Shown: piece after piece, positions 25,558 to 33,381 of the stretch
Layout of the letters: each line of letters starts with the position of its first letter
Position numbering within the stretch: position 1 is the first letter of the stretch
Assembly: GCA_963839995.1 (NCBI GenBank)
Contig: CAWIXH010000005.1
Location: 124,001 to 188,000 of the forward strand
Direction: 5' to 3'
DNA length: 64,000 nt
Origin: CAWIUB01 sp963839995
GTDB lineage: Bacteria > Actinomycetota > Actinomycetes > Mycobacteriales > Jatrophihabitantaceae
The notes under the pieces: generated by a model
Seen by the model: the letters and a program-made list of their open reading frames with translations, nothing else
The model's database searches: none
Told to the model about the DNA's origin: nothing
Translations under genes and position numbers: made by a program

Positions 25558-26468
25558 GTGTAGAGCGACCCGGCGTTGACGATCGGTGATGCGGGCTGAT
25601 CGCCACAGAGAACGACCATCAGGTTGCTCACCATGGCCGCTTTGCGTTCCTCGTCGAGGTCGACGATGCCGCGCTCGTTGAGGCGTTGTAGCGCCATCTC
25701 CACCATCCCGACGGCGCCCTCGACGATGCGGGAGCGTGCTGCGACGACGGCGTTGGCTTGCTGCCGGCGCAGCATCGCCTGGGCGATCTCCGAAGAGTAG
25801 GCGAGATGGCTGATGCGCACCTCGACTATCTCGACGCCCGCAAGAGACACGCGCCTGGCGACTTCCAGGGCGAGCTCGCCGGCGACAATGTCGGTCGAGC
25901 CCCGCAGCGACGTGCCGTCGTCACCGGCGACGTCGTACGGGTGGGTGGTGGCCACGTGACGCAACGCGGATTCGGCCTGGACGGACACGAAGTTGCGGTA
26001 GTCATCGACGGCGTAGACCGCTTTCGCGGTGTCGGCGACCTGCCAGACGACGATGGCGGCGATCTCGACAGGATTGCCGTCGGCGTCGTTGACCTTGAGG
26101 TGATTGGTTTCGAAGTTCCGGACGCGAACGCTGATGTCGTGGCGCATCGTCAGGGGCTGCACCCATGACAGGCCCGGCCGTCTGACCGTGCCGACGTAAC
26201 GGCCGAAGAACTGGATGACTCTGGTCTGACCGGGTTGGACGATCACCAACGAGAACAGCACCACGAGGAACACCAGGACCGGCAGGACAATCAGCAACTT
26301 GACAGGAGTGAAAGCCAGGGCGATCCCAGCGATGATGCAAACAACGAGCACCACGACGCCGAGTAGGCCGCTGAGCGCGCGCGCCGGGCGTTCCTCGATA
26401 TTGACTCGGGCGCCCTCGTGGCCGACCGGGATCGCCGTTGGTTGGGTAGATTCCTGAGCTGAGGTCAC
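25554..26468 (-). CDS. SPFH/Band 7 domain membrane protein
   Basis: A 304-residue protein with two adjacent N-terminal membrane helices (about residues 35-80), then the SPFH core beginning VQPGQTRVIQFFGRYVGTV and including WQVADTAKAVYAVDDY, ALRHVATTHPYD and the helical ARSRIVEGAVGMVEMAL. Such proteins oligomerise at membranes and organise lipid or protein microdomains. GTG 26468 is preferred because GGAG lies seven bases upstream. A TTG at 26486 would place the start inside the palindromic operator. Confidence 0.85.
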   Translation of the reverse strand: MTSAQESTQPTAIPVGHEGARVNIEERPARALSGLLGVVVLVVCIIAGIALAFTPVKLLIVLPVLVFLVVLFSLVIVQPGQTRVIQFFGRYVGTVRRPGLSWVQPLTMRHDISVRVRNFETNHLKVNDADGNPVEIAAIVVWQVADTAKAVYAVDDYRNFVSVQAESALRHVATTHPYDVAGDDGTSLRGSTDIVAGELALEVARRVSLAGVEIVEVRISHLAYSSEIAQAMLRRQQANAVVAARSRIVEGAVGMVEMALQRLNERGIVDLDEERKAAMVSNLMVVLCGDQPASPIVNAGSLYT

Positions 26469-26484
26469 CGGCGTTCTCCGCTTC

Positions 26485-26517
26485 AATAAAGTGATATCTA
26501 TTAGCTATCACTTTATT
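26485..26517. promoter_or_regulatory. 12-bp perfect inverted repeat upstream of the SPFH gene
   Basis: AATAAAGTGATA (26485-26496) and TATCACTTTATT (26506-26517) form perfect arms around a nine-base spacer, 17 bases upstream of the SPFH start. The AT-rich composition is striking in this genome. It fits a strong operator overlapping the promoter. The rest of the 150-base gap to the next gene shows nothing I recognise. Confidence 0.65.
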
Positions 26518-26619
26518 GGCCGCGACGCAACCCCACCCGACGCGAGGCCGCGGCGCGAGCTGCTTCCCGCGTGCGGGCTAGCGATATCGGCAGGACCCAG
26601 TGCGCCAGTCTCTTCGGTG

Positions 26620-27042
26620 TCAGATGTGCTCGGTGGGCGAGCTGTTGTCGCGGCGGTGGCCGTCCTCGCGGTAGATCAGCCAGCCGGCCAGAAACGCGAT
26701 GGCGAGCAGGCCGAGCAGTATGGCAAACGGCCAGAGCGGGGCCTTGACCGCGACAGCGACCAGGTAGCCGATGGCGACAGCAACGCTCAGCACCCTGCCG
26801 ACGAGGGCTTGCACCTTCAGCCGGATTTCGGCCTGTCGCTCGTCGGGCTGGCGGCGGACCACCGCGGCCGAGTCGCTGTCTCGTCCCGCCCACACGAAGA
26901 GCCCAACCACGACAGCAAGGACCACGGGCAGGAAATACAGCGCGCTCACCCATCCGTAGACGGCCCCGCCGACAGCGAGGACGATCAGGCCTCCCACCGC
27001 CATCTTCACCGGCGCGCGCAACCGCGGGGGAATGGACGTCAT
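26620..27042 (-). CDS. Small four-helix membrane protein partnered with an XRE regulator
   Basis: A 140-residue protein with two hydrophobic pairs (about residues 15-50 and 80-125), a charged loop (RRQPDERQAEIRLKV) between them and a hydrophilic tail. Its ATG overlaps the stop of the XRE gene, so the two are translationally coupled. Membrane proteins of this size next to a short XRE regulator are common in Gram-positive bacteria, where they may modulate the regulator or sense envelope stress. I do not recognise a specific family. Confidence 0.7.
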   Translation of the reverse strand: MTSIPPRLRAPVKMAVGGLIVLAVGGAVYGWVSALYFLPVVLAVVVGLFVWAGRDSDSAAVVRRQPDERQAEIRLKVQALVGRVLSVAVAIGYLVAVAVKAPLWPFAILLGLLAIAFLAGWLIYREDGHRRDNSSPTEHI

Positions 27043-27251
27043 CGTGTGTCTGCCTCCTCCTCTTCCGGGTCGAACATCTTGTCCACCGGCAGGTCAAACA
27101 ACCGTGCGATCCGGAACGCGAGCGGCAGTGACGGCAGGTAGCGACCGTTCTCGATGGAGATCACCGTCTGCCGGGATACCCCCAGGACTCCCGCCATCTC
27201 GGCCTGGGACAGGCCTCTGAGGGTGCGCTGCTCCCGAACTCGATTCTGCAC
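27039..27251 (-). CDS. XRE-family transcriptional regulator (YozG/Cro-like, short form)
   Basis: A 70-residue helix-turn-helix protein: VREQRTLRGLSQAEMAGVLG (positioning and first helix), SRQTVISIENGRYLPSLPLA (recognition helix) and an acidic tail FDPEEEEADTR. It has no sensor domain. Two palindromes immediately upstream (27255-27297) suggest autoregulation. GTG start without a clear ribosome-binding site, so the mRNA may be leaderless. Confidence 0.88.
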   Translation of the reverse strand: MQNRVREQRTLRGLSQAEMAGVLGVSRQTVISIENGRYLPSLPLAFRIARLFDLPVDKMFDPEEEEADTR

Positions 27252-27254
27252 GAT

Positions 27255-27297
27255 GTCAAGGTACCTTGACTACAGCGTAATGTCAAGCAAACTTGAC
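27255..27297. promoter_or_regulatory. Twin GTCAAG/CTTGAC operators upstream of the XRE gene
   Basis: GTCAAGGTACCTTGAC (27255-27270) is a perfect 16-bp palindrome and GTCAAGCAAACTTGAC (27282-27297) shares its six-base arms with a four-base centre. Centres are 27 bases apart, about two and a half helical turns. The first site begins four bases from the start codon, so binding would block transcription of the XRE-membrane pair. Confidence 0.7.
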
Positions 27298-27350
27298 GTC
27301 CAGGCCCGGGCCAGCGTACAGGCGTCTGACGTCGTTCACCGCGACTTCTG

Positions 27351-27986
27351 TCAGGGCTCAAGGGTGATCTGAACGGCTCGAAACTGGTCCGGCATGGCCT
27401 GCAGGATCCGCAGCCGCGGGTCGGGCACGGACAGGAACGGACCGCGGCGCAGGTCGCCGAGCGTACCCAGTCGGGGATCGGCCAATACCGCGTCCACCGC
27501 GGCACGGTCGCCACCGCAGATGACCGCGTCGAGCTGGGCGGCGTAGGGCAGCAGGATGCGGGCGGCCGCATCCGCCGCGTCGGAGACAGCGGCGCGTGCT
27601 TGGTTAGCCCGGCGCCTGGCGAAACGCTGCTGCGACCATCCGCCGGCCCGGGTGGTTCCCTGCACGTACGAGGAGTCGACCTTGGACGCGACGAGGTCGT
27701 TGCCGGCGAAGACGCCGATCGCATGGGCGCGCCGGCGCACGAGCAGCACGCCGACCGTGCGGCGTCGGCCCGCGTGGGTGATCAGGACGGCGCGTGGGTC
27801 CTCGTCGGACCCGAACGCAGGAAGCGGCGGAAAGGGCACGGCGAGCCACGCGCGGGCGCCGTCGGCGCCGACGAGCCGCACCTCGGCCGCATCGGCCTCG
27901 GTCACCGTCGCGCCGTGACGGTCCGTGAAGCCGTCCAGCCATCTGGCCAGGCGTTCGACAGTGACACTCACCCGTCGCACACTCAC
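27351..27986 (-). CDS. acVLRF1-family peptidyl-tRNA hydrolase (Vms1/eRF1-like)
   Basis: A 211-residue protein. The motif GGWSQQRFARRRANQA (about residues 115-130) is the signature of the actinobacterial Vms1-like release factor family, where a GGQ-like loop carries the catalytic residues. ITHAGRRRTVGVLLVRRRA and LDAVICGGDRAAVDAVLADP match the eRF1 central-domain fold. These proteins are thought to release nascent chains from peptidyl-tRNA on obstructed large ribosomal subunits. No ribosome-quality-control partner gene is adjacent. A start six codons downstream (27968) is possible. Confidence 0.75.
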   Translation of the reverse strand: MSVRRVSVTVERLARWLDGFTDRHGATVTEADAAEVRLVGADGARAWLAVPFPPLPAFGSDEDPRAVLITHAGRRRTVGVLLVRRRAHAIGVFAGNDLVASKVDSSYVQGTTRAGGWSQQRFARRRANQARAAVSDAADAAARILLPYAAQLDAVICGGDRAAVDAVLADPRLGTLGDLRRGPFLSVPDPRLRILQAMPDQFRAVQITLEP

Positions 27987-28059
27987 CGGTCCAGCTCAAC
28001 ACGCTCCTGCAGGTCGCGCACGAAGGGCCGCCAACCTGCGCTGACGAAGCCCGAGCCTG

Positions 28060-28641
28060 CTACTCCTGCTCAGGCGTCGCGGGTGGCTGCCCAGCAAGGA
28101 TCTCAGCGGTCGGCGCAACGCGGCGGGAATGCCACAGGCCGAGAGCGCCGAGCACGAGCATGACCGAGGCGGCGATGAACGCCGCGATCGCGGCAATACC
28201 AGCGATCGTGGCGATGCGACCGAAGGCGTAGGCGTTGAGGAGGAGTCCGCGCAGCGTCTCGCCTTTGAACACCGTCTCAACGGTGGCTGCCAGCTTCGTA
28301 TCGGTGGGGTTCGCTTGAGCTTCGGAACTCAGCTGAGCATAGGTCTTGCCGCCGCCGATCTCCTGCAGATGCACCGCGATGAAGTGGTCGGCGTAGGTCT
28401 GGGCTTGGTCCCCGTTGGTCATCTGCTGGCCGGCGTACTTCTGCATCGCCTTGAACTCGGGAGCAGCGATCGCCTGGCTGCCCTTCGGGGGGAAGAAGAT
28501 CTTCTGCGCGGCGAGCTGGGTGTGCACCTCGTGCGAGACGAAGTTGTGAGCCCAGGTCAGCAGCACGCCGGCGACGATCAGGACGAGCGCGAGGAATAGG
28601 CCGCCTGCACTGATGAGGATGTCGAAGGTTCTGCGTCTCAT
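28060..28641 (-). CDS. Conserved membrane protein of unknown function
   Basis: A 193-residue protein with a helix near the N-terminus (LISAGGLFLALVLIVAGVLL) and one near the C-terminus (IAGIAAIAAFIAASVMLVLG). A roughly 100-residue extracytoplasmic domain lies between them, with KIFFPPKGSQAI, YAGQQMTNGDQAQTYADHFI and LQEIGGGKTYAQLSS. The start ATG 28641 is set by GGAGGAA eight bases upstream. The regions KIFFPPKG and MTNGDQAQ recur in actinobacterial hypothetical proteins, but I know no function. Confidence 0.75.
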   Translation of the reverse strand: MRRRTFDILISAGGLFLALVLIVAGVLLTWAHNFVSHEVHTQLAAQKIFFPPKGSQAIAAPEFKAMQKYAGQQMTNGDQAQTYADHFIAVHLQEIGGGKTYAQLSSEAQANPTDTKLAATVETVFKGETLRGLLLNAYAFGRIATIAGIAAIAAFIAASVMLVLGALGLWHSRRVAPTAEILAGQPPATPEQE

Positions 28642-28798
28642 GGCTCGGTTCCTCCGTTTGGGTGGGATGTGGAAAGCCAATGCGGAACGTACACGATCAC
28701 GGCGTTCGTCGGGACTGAGACCGACGAACAGATTCCAAGCTATTCCGCACGATTTCAGCTCACGACGTGCCGCGGCGTGGCTCGTCGAGCCGCCCGCT

Positions 28799-29179
28799 AT
28801 GGGAGCGAATACTGCGGCTATCGCGATGGTTGGTGATGCAGTGACGGAGCACAAGGACGTCATGATGGCGGCGGTCGGAGCGTCCGCAGGGATCGCCGGA
28901 TTGACTCTTGTGTTCCTGGGCCTGGTCGTCACCGGCGTCCGGGCATTCCAGCCAGGCACGTCACGGTCGATCCTGGGCCGGTACCGGCGGCCCGCCATCA
29001 CGGTGATCGTCGCCTTCGCGACCAGTCTGCTTTCGACTGCGCTCGCCGCGAGCTGGCTCGTCGCCCTCGGCGATGTCCACTGGCTGTACGTGCTGTCGGT
29101 CGTCACGTTCTTCCTGCAGCTGGCGTTGCTCGCCGCGGCGGTCGCGCACGTGCTGCGGCGGATCGTCTGGGCGGGCTGA
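28799..29179 (+). CDS. Hypothetical membrane protein
   Basis: A 126-residue protein with three hydrophobic helices (near residues 20-45, 65-85 and 95-120) and short polar loops. ATG 28799 or 28829 could be the start; the longer in-frame extension to 28613 would overlap the opposite-strand gene and is unlikely. It begins a rightward set of three small genes. No family is recognised. Confidence 0.5.
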   Translation: MGANTAAIAMVGDAVTEHKDVMMAAVGASAGIAGLTLVFLGLVVTGVRAFQPGTSRSILGRYRRPAITVIVAFATSLLSTALAASWLVALGDVHWLYVLSVVTFFLQLALLAAAVAHVLRRIVWAG

Positions 29180-29181
29180 CC

Positions 29182-29505
29182 GTGGGGCTGACCGCGGAGA
29201 ACGAGCAGCGCCTCACTGACGCCGGCCTCGTCGAGTTCTTCGAGCGGCACCGGGAGCTGTTCGCGGCGATGGCTGCCGAGGCGTATCGATACGCTGCCAG
29301 CTACGTGCTACAGGCCGGGCTGCCGGTCAGGATCGACGACGTCGCGATGCCGCTCGAACTGGCGCTGAAAGTGTCCGAGCCGCTCGAAAGGTTCCTCGCG
29401 GAGCATCGACTGACGCAGAAATACTGGTACGAATACTTCGCCGACCTCATCCTGGACCGAACGTGGGAGGAGCTCACCGATGGCGACACCGGACCAGCGG
29501 GCTGA
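29182..29505 (+). CDS. Hypothetical protein, soluble
   Basis: A 107-residue acidic, helical protein, GTG start two bases after the preceding stop. Distinct features are FFERHRELFAAMAAEAYRYA and KYWYEYFADLILDRTWEEL. No motif or family is recognised. It overlaps the next small gene by 26 bases, so both probably belong to one transcript. Confidence 0.55.
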   Translation: MGLTAENEQRLTDAGLVEFFERHRELFAAMAAEAYRYAASYVLQAGLPVRIDDVAMPLELALKVSEPLERFLAEHRLTQKYWYEYFADLILDRTWEELTDGDTGPAG

Positions 29506-29674
29506 AGCGGCCCGATACATCGATCGCGTGGTCGCGCTGAACAAGCTGCACGGCGGATCGGGACGGGTGCCGCCCGCCGAGTACCAGGAGGCGGTCGAAC
29601 GAGCCGCCGCGATTTCCGCCCGGGTCCGCCCGGCGAACGCTGTCGATGCGGAGGCCGAGTCAGAGCAGCGGTGA
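29480..29674 (+). CDS. Hypothetical small protein
   Basis: A 64-residue charged helical protein (DQRAEAARYIDRVVALNKLH, YQEAVERAAAI). The ATG start is preceded by GGGAGGAG ten bases upstream, inside the end of the previous gene. The good ribosome-binding site and coupling support it as real. Function unknown. Confidence 0.55.
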   Translation: MATPDQRAEAARYIDRVVALNKLHGGSGRVPPAEYQEAVERAAAISARVRPANAVDAEAESEQR

Positions 29675-29704
29675 TCGGCGCAACTCTGTGCTTGCCCAGG
29701 ATAG

Positions 29705-29723
29705 TTAGGTTAGCCTAACCTTC
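29705..29723. promoter_or_regulatory. IdeR/DtxR-type iron box
   Basis: TTAGGTTAGCCTAACCTTC matches the 19-bp IdeR/DtxR consensus at 17 positions and has perfect seven-base arms (AGGTTAG/CTAACCT). It ends five bases before the GTG start of the EfeUO gene, consistent with iron-dependent repression of a leaderless or near-leaderless transcript. Confidence 0.88.
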
Positions 29724-29728
29724 TTCGG

Positions 29729-31753
29729 GTGACCTGGTCCCTGGCGTTCCCCAACCTACTGGTGGGGCTTCGAGAGGGCCTGGAGGCCGGGCTGGTCGTC
29801 ACGATCCTGATCGGAGCGGTCCGCAAGCTGGCACCCGACCGATCGCTGACGCCGGTCTGGCTGGGCGTCGCCTCCGCGGCGGCGACGAGCCTCTCGTTCG
29901 GGGCCGTGCTCACGTTCACCCGCGCGGAGATGAGCCCCCGGGCCCAGGAGATCTTCGGCGGAGTCACCAGCCTGGCGGCCGTCGTCCTGGTCACGACGAT
30001 GATCTTCTGGATGCGCCGAGCCGCTCGGGGCATGGCAGGCGAGTTGCGGGCCCGGGTGGGTGATGCCTTGCTGGCCGGCGGTGCGGCCCTCGTCGTCACC
30101 GCGTTCGTCGCCGTGGCCCGCGAAGGCCTGGAGGCCGCGCTGTTCGTCTGGACGAACGCGCAGGCTGCGGGATCGTCGACGTCTCCGCTGCTCGGCGCGC
30201 TGATCGGGCTGTTCATCGCGATCGCGCTGTGCGTCGGCCTCTACCGCCGTGTGCTGAAGATCGATCTCGCCCGGTTCTTCCGGGTCACCGGAGCGGTGCT
30301 GATCGTCATCGTGGCGGGCGTCCTCGCATACGGAGTGCGCGACTTGCAGGACGCGAATGTGCTGCCGGGAAGCGACAACCTGGCCTTCGATATCAGCCGA
30401 CAGGTACCGACCGGCAGCTGGTGGACCGAGCTCGTCCGCGGCGTGACCAACCTCGACAACCGGATGTCCTGGCTGCAGGTGACCGCCTACCTCACGTACC
30501 TGGTCGTGGCGCTGGGACTTTTCCTCGGCCGGGGTGCCGCTGCGCCGCGGACGCCATCGCCGCGCGAGCCGGTGTCGATGGCAAGCAGCCGGCGTCGCTG
30601 GTGGATCGCGTCGGGCGTGGCGGTCGCCCTGCCGGCCGCGGCCGCCCTGACCTGGATCGCGGTCGACTCCGGCGGGCCCACGCGGCACGCGGCGGCCGTG
30701 GCCGTGACCCAGACCAGCTGCGCCGACTCGTGGACGGCCCCGCACGCAGGCGCCAGGACCTATAGCGTCACCAACTCCTCCAGCCACGCGGTCGACGTGG
30801 AGATCATCGTCGGCGAGACCGGTGCGGTGGCCGCCGAGATCGAGGTCCTCGGCCCCGGAACCACGCGCGAGCTGCCGGTGACCTTCGCGGCCGGCGACTA
30901 CCACTGGAAATGCGTGTACTCCGGCCTGCCGCCGACCGTGTCCGCAAGCCGCACGGTGATCGCGACCAAGGACTCCGACGTCATCCCGGTCGTTGCGATG
31001 ACGCCCGCGACGGCGGCCGAGCTGGCACCGGCCCTCACCCGGTACCGGGCATTCGTCGCCGCCCGGCTCGCTAGGCTGGATCGGCAGACGGCGACCCTCG
31101 CTGCCGACCTCAGGCGCGGCGATATCGCTGCAGCCAAAGGCGATTGGCTTACTGCGCACCTCACCTACCACCGGATCGGCGCGGCCTACGACGCGTTCGG
31201 CGATGCTGGCAAGAACGTCGACGGGCTCGCCCAGGGGCTGCCTGGCGGGGTGGGCGATCCGGAGTTCACGGGCTTCCACCGGATCGAGTACGGCCTGTGG
31301 CACAGCGTGCCGGCGAGCCAGCTGGCGACCGAGGCACGATCGCTGACGAAGGCCGTGACTGTCCTGCTCGACAGCCTGCCGTCGTTCACTTTCGACCCGA
31401 ACGATGTGACGATCCGCGCGCACGAGATCCTCGAGGACACCCTGCGGTTCACCCTGACCGGGCAGGACGACTACGGGTCTGGCTCGGGATTCCCCACCGC
31501 CCGTGCCGACCTGGACGGCGATCGCGCGCTGGTAAACCTGCTGGCGCCGGCGCTACGTGGACGCGACTCCAGCATCGTCACGTCCGCCACACGCGACATG
31601 GACCTGCTCGAGCAAGCCCTGGACCATGCCGCAACCGCGGGCGCCGTCGGCAGTGCGTCGACCGCTGTGCGGCAGCGGGTGAACGCTGCCACCGGGCGGC
31701 TGCTCGAGACGCTCGCGCCGATCCCCGACCTGCTCGAGGTGCGTAGCCAGTGA
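29729..31753 (+). CDS. EfeU-EfeO fusion: iron permease joined to M75 iron-binding protein
   Basis: A 674-residue protein. Residues 1-275 are an FTR1-type permease with seven or so helices and both REGLE iron-transfer motifs (15-19 and 131-135). After another helix (about 290-312) comes an EfeO part: a cupredoxin-like domain (YSVTNSSSHAVDVEIIV, FAAGDYHWKCVY) and an M75 imelysin-type domain with HRIEYGLWH. In most bacteria EfeU and EfeO are separate proteins. EfeUOB imports ferrous iron or iron from haem. The preceding iron box suggests IdeR control. It overlaps efeB by four bases. Confidence 0.9.
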   Translation: MTWSLAFPNLLVGLREGLEAGLVVTILIGAVRKLAPDRSLTPVWLGVASAAATSLSFGAVLTFTRAEMSPRAQEIFGGVTSLAAVVLVTTMIFWMRRAARGMAGELRARVGDALLAGGAALVVTAFVAVAREGLEAALFVWTNAQAAGSSTSPLLGALIGLFIAIALCVGLYRRVLKIDLARFFRVTGAVLIVIVAGVLAYGVRDLQDANVLPGSDNLAFDISRQVPTGSWWTELVRGVTNLDNRMSWLQVTAYLTYLVVALGLFLGRGAAAPRTPSPREPVSMASSRRRWWIASGVAVALPAAAALTWIAVDSGGPTRHAAAVAVTQTSCADSWTAPHAGARTYSVTNSSSHAVDVEIIVGETGAVAAEIEVLGPGTTRELPVTFAAGDYHWKCVYSGLPPTVSASRTVIATKDSDVIPVVAMTPATAAELAPALTRYRAFVAARLARLDRQTATLAADLRRGDIAAAKGDWLTAHLTYHRIGAAYDAFGDAGKNVDGLAQGLPGGVGDPEFTGFHRIEYGLWHSVPASQLATEARSLTKAVTVLLDSLPSFTFDPNDVTIRAHEILEDTLRFTLTGQDDYGSGSGFPTARADLDGDRALVNLLAPALRGRDSSIVTSATRDMDLLEQALDHAATAGAVGSASTAVRQRVNAATGRLLETLAPIPDLLEVRSQ

Positions 31754-32985
31754 GTCTGGACCGCAGGAACTTCCTCAAGGGCCTCGGCGGCCTGGGCATT
31801 GCCGGCGGAGCGGCCGCGATCACCGCTGGGACGCTTACGTCGAGCGGTGCTGCCGCAGCGACCGACATACCGACCGACCCGCGGCTGCCCGCAGTGCCGT
31901 TCCACGGCGTGCACCAGGCCGGAATCCTCACCCCTGCTCCACCCGTTGCGATCTTCGCCGTCTGCGACTTGACGACGAGCGACCGTCGCGAAGTCGTCGA
32001 GCTCATGCAGTCGATCACCACGGTCGCCCGGCAGACGACGGGGGGCGGCGCGCTGCCCGACCCCGGAGTCGGCGCGCCACCGACCGACAACGCAGTGCTC
32101 GGGACGGACGCTCCTGCGGACGGGCTCACGGTGACCGTCGGCGTCGGGGCGTCGGTCTTCGACGACCGATTCGGCTTGGCGCCGCACAAACCGAAACGGC
32201 TGACCCCGATGCGGACGTTCCCCAACGACAACCTCGACCCAACGCAGACGCACGGAGACCTCGTGCTGCAGATCTGCGCCGGCCACCGCGACACCACCCT
32301 GCGGGCGCTACGGCTGATCAGCAAGCACACCCGCGGCGGGATGCAGCTGCGCTACCGCGTCGACGGCTTCTCCTCCCCACCGGCGCCGTCCGGAGCTCCC
32401 CGTAACCAGCTCGGCTTCAAGGACGGCATCGCAAACCCGCCCGTCACGGCCGACACCGCGCTCGCTGATCGGCTGGTGTGGGCCGCGTCCGACGAGCCCG
32501 GCTGGGCGGCCGGCGGCAGCTACCACGTGCTGCGGATCATCCGGATGTTCGTGGAGTTCTGGGACCGCGTCTCGCTCAACGAGCAGGAGAGGATGATCGG
32601 CCGCCGCCGCGACTCGGGCGCTCCACTCGACGGCAGCGCCGAAACCGACACACCGGCATATGGAAAGGACCCGCACGGCACCGTCATCCCGCTGGACGCC
32701 CACATCCGCTTGTCGAACCCCCGAACGGCGGCCACCGACAACAGCCGCATCCTGCGCCGCGGCTACAACTACGACGGCGGCGTGGACGGAAACGGCAACC
32801 TCGACGTCGGGCTCGTCTTCAACTGCTTCCAGCAGGATCCGGTGCGCCAGTTCGAGGCTACCCAGCGACGGCTCATCGACGAACCGCTCGTCGACTACAT
32901 CTCACCCACCGGCGGCGGCTACTTCTTCACCCTGCCCGGCGTGCGCGACGTCCACGACTGGTACGGCCGAACCCTGCTCGCCTGA
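31750..32985 (+). CDS. efeB: EfeB, Tat-exported Dyp-type peroxidase
   Basis: A 411-residue haem peroxidase. The N-terminus has a twin-arginine signal (LDRRNFLKGLGGLGIAGGAA) for folded export. The Dyp motif appears as GFKDGIANP, with RRGYNYDGG and VFNCFQQDPVRQFEATQRRL near the C-terminus; the family closes with GGYFFTLPGV. EfeB oxidises ferrous iron or extracts iron from haem for the EfeUO importer. Translational coupling (GTGA overlap) with the EfeUO fusion supports a two-gene iron operon. Confidence 0.93.
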   Translation: MSLDRRNFLKGLGGLGIAGGAAAITAGTLTSSGAAAATDIPTDPRLPAVPFHGVHQAGILTPAPPVAIFAVCDLTTSDRREVVELMQSITTVARQTTGGGALPDPGVGAPPTDNAVLGTDAPADGLTVTVGVGASVFDDRFGLAPHKPKRLTPMRTFPNDNLDPTQTHGDLVLQICAGHRDTTLRALRLISKHTRGGMQLRYRVDGFSSPPAPSGAPRNQLGFKDGIANPPVTADTALADRLVWAASDEPGWAAGGSYHVLRIIRMFVEFWDRVSLNEQERMIGRRRDSGAPLDGSAETDTPAYGKDPHGTVIPLDAHIRLSNPRTAATDNSRILRRGYNYDGGVDGNGNLDVGLVFNCFQQDPVRQFEATQRRLIDEPLVDYISPTGGGYFFTLPGVRDVHDWYGRTLLA

Positions 32986-33006
32986 CCGTGGTGCAGTATC
33001 GGCATC

Positions 33007-33381
33007 ATGCTCGGCCGCCTGCACCACGTGGTGCTCGACTGCCCGGACCCGGTGCGACTTGCGGCCTTCTACAGCCAGCTGCTCGGGCTGCCGATCACCT
33101 ACCGCAGCGACAATTGGGTCGTCGTCGCCCGCAACGACACGTCCTCCGGACTGGCGTTCCAGCTGGCACCTGATCATCAGCCGCCGCACTGGGGTGACCC
33201 CTCTCGCCCGCAACAGTGCCACCTCGACGTGATGGTCGACGACGTCGCGGCCGCGACGCCCCAGGTGCTCGCGCTCGGCGCGCGGCTTCTCTCGCAGCCG
33301 GCACACGTGTTCGCCGATCCGGCCGGCCACCCCTTCTGCCTTATCCCACGCCCGTCCTGGGCCGAACCGATCAGTCGGTGA
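33007..33381 (+). CDS. VOC/glyoxalase-like protein
   Basis: A 124-residue protein of the vicinal-oxygen-chelate fold with paired beta-alpha-beta-beta-beta units: LHHVVLDCPDPVRLAAFYSQ LLGLP at the start and QCHLDVMVDDVAAATPQV with FADPAGHPFCL in the second half. Putative metal ligands are His7, His in CHLDV and the acidic residue replacing the usual Glu. The substrate is unknown. It overlaps the amino-acid permease start by four bases. Confidence 0.82.
   Translation: MLGRLHHVVLDCPDPVRLAAFYSQLLGLPITYRSDNWVVVARNDTSSGLAFQLAPDHQPPHWGDPSRPQQCHLDVMVDDVAAATPQVLALGARLLSQPAHVFADPAGHPFCLIPRPSWAEPISR

Noticed and set aside
29756..31423. 555-codon open frame antisense to the EfeUO gene
   Set aside because: Composition is Arg/Gly/Asp-rich without any recognisable domain; it is the mirror of a GC-rich coding region whose sense product is a clear EfeU-EfeO protein.
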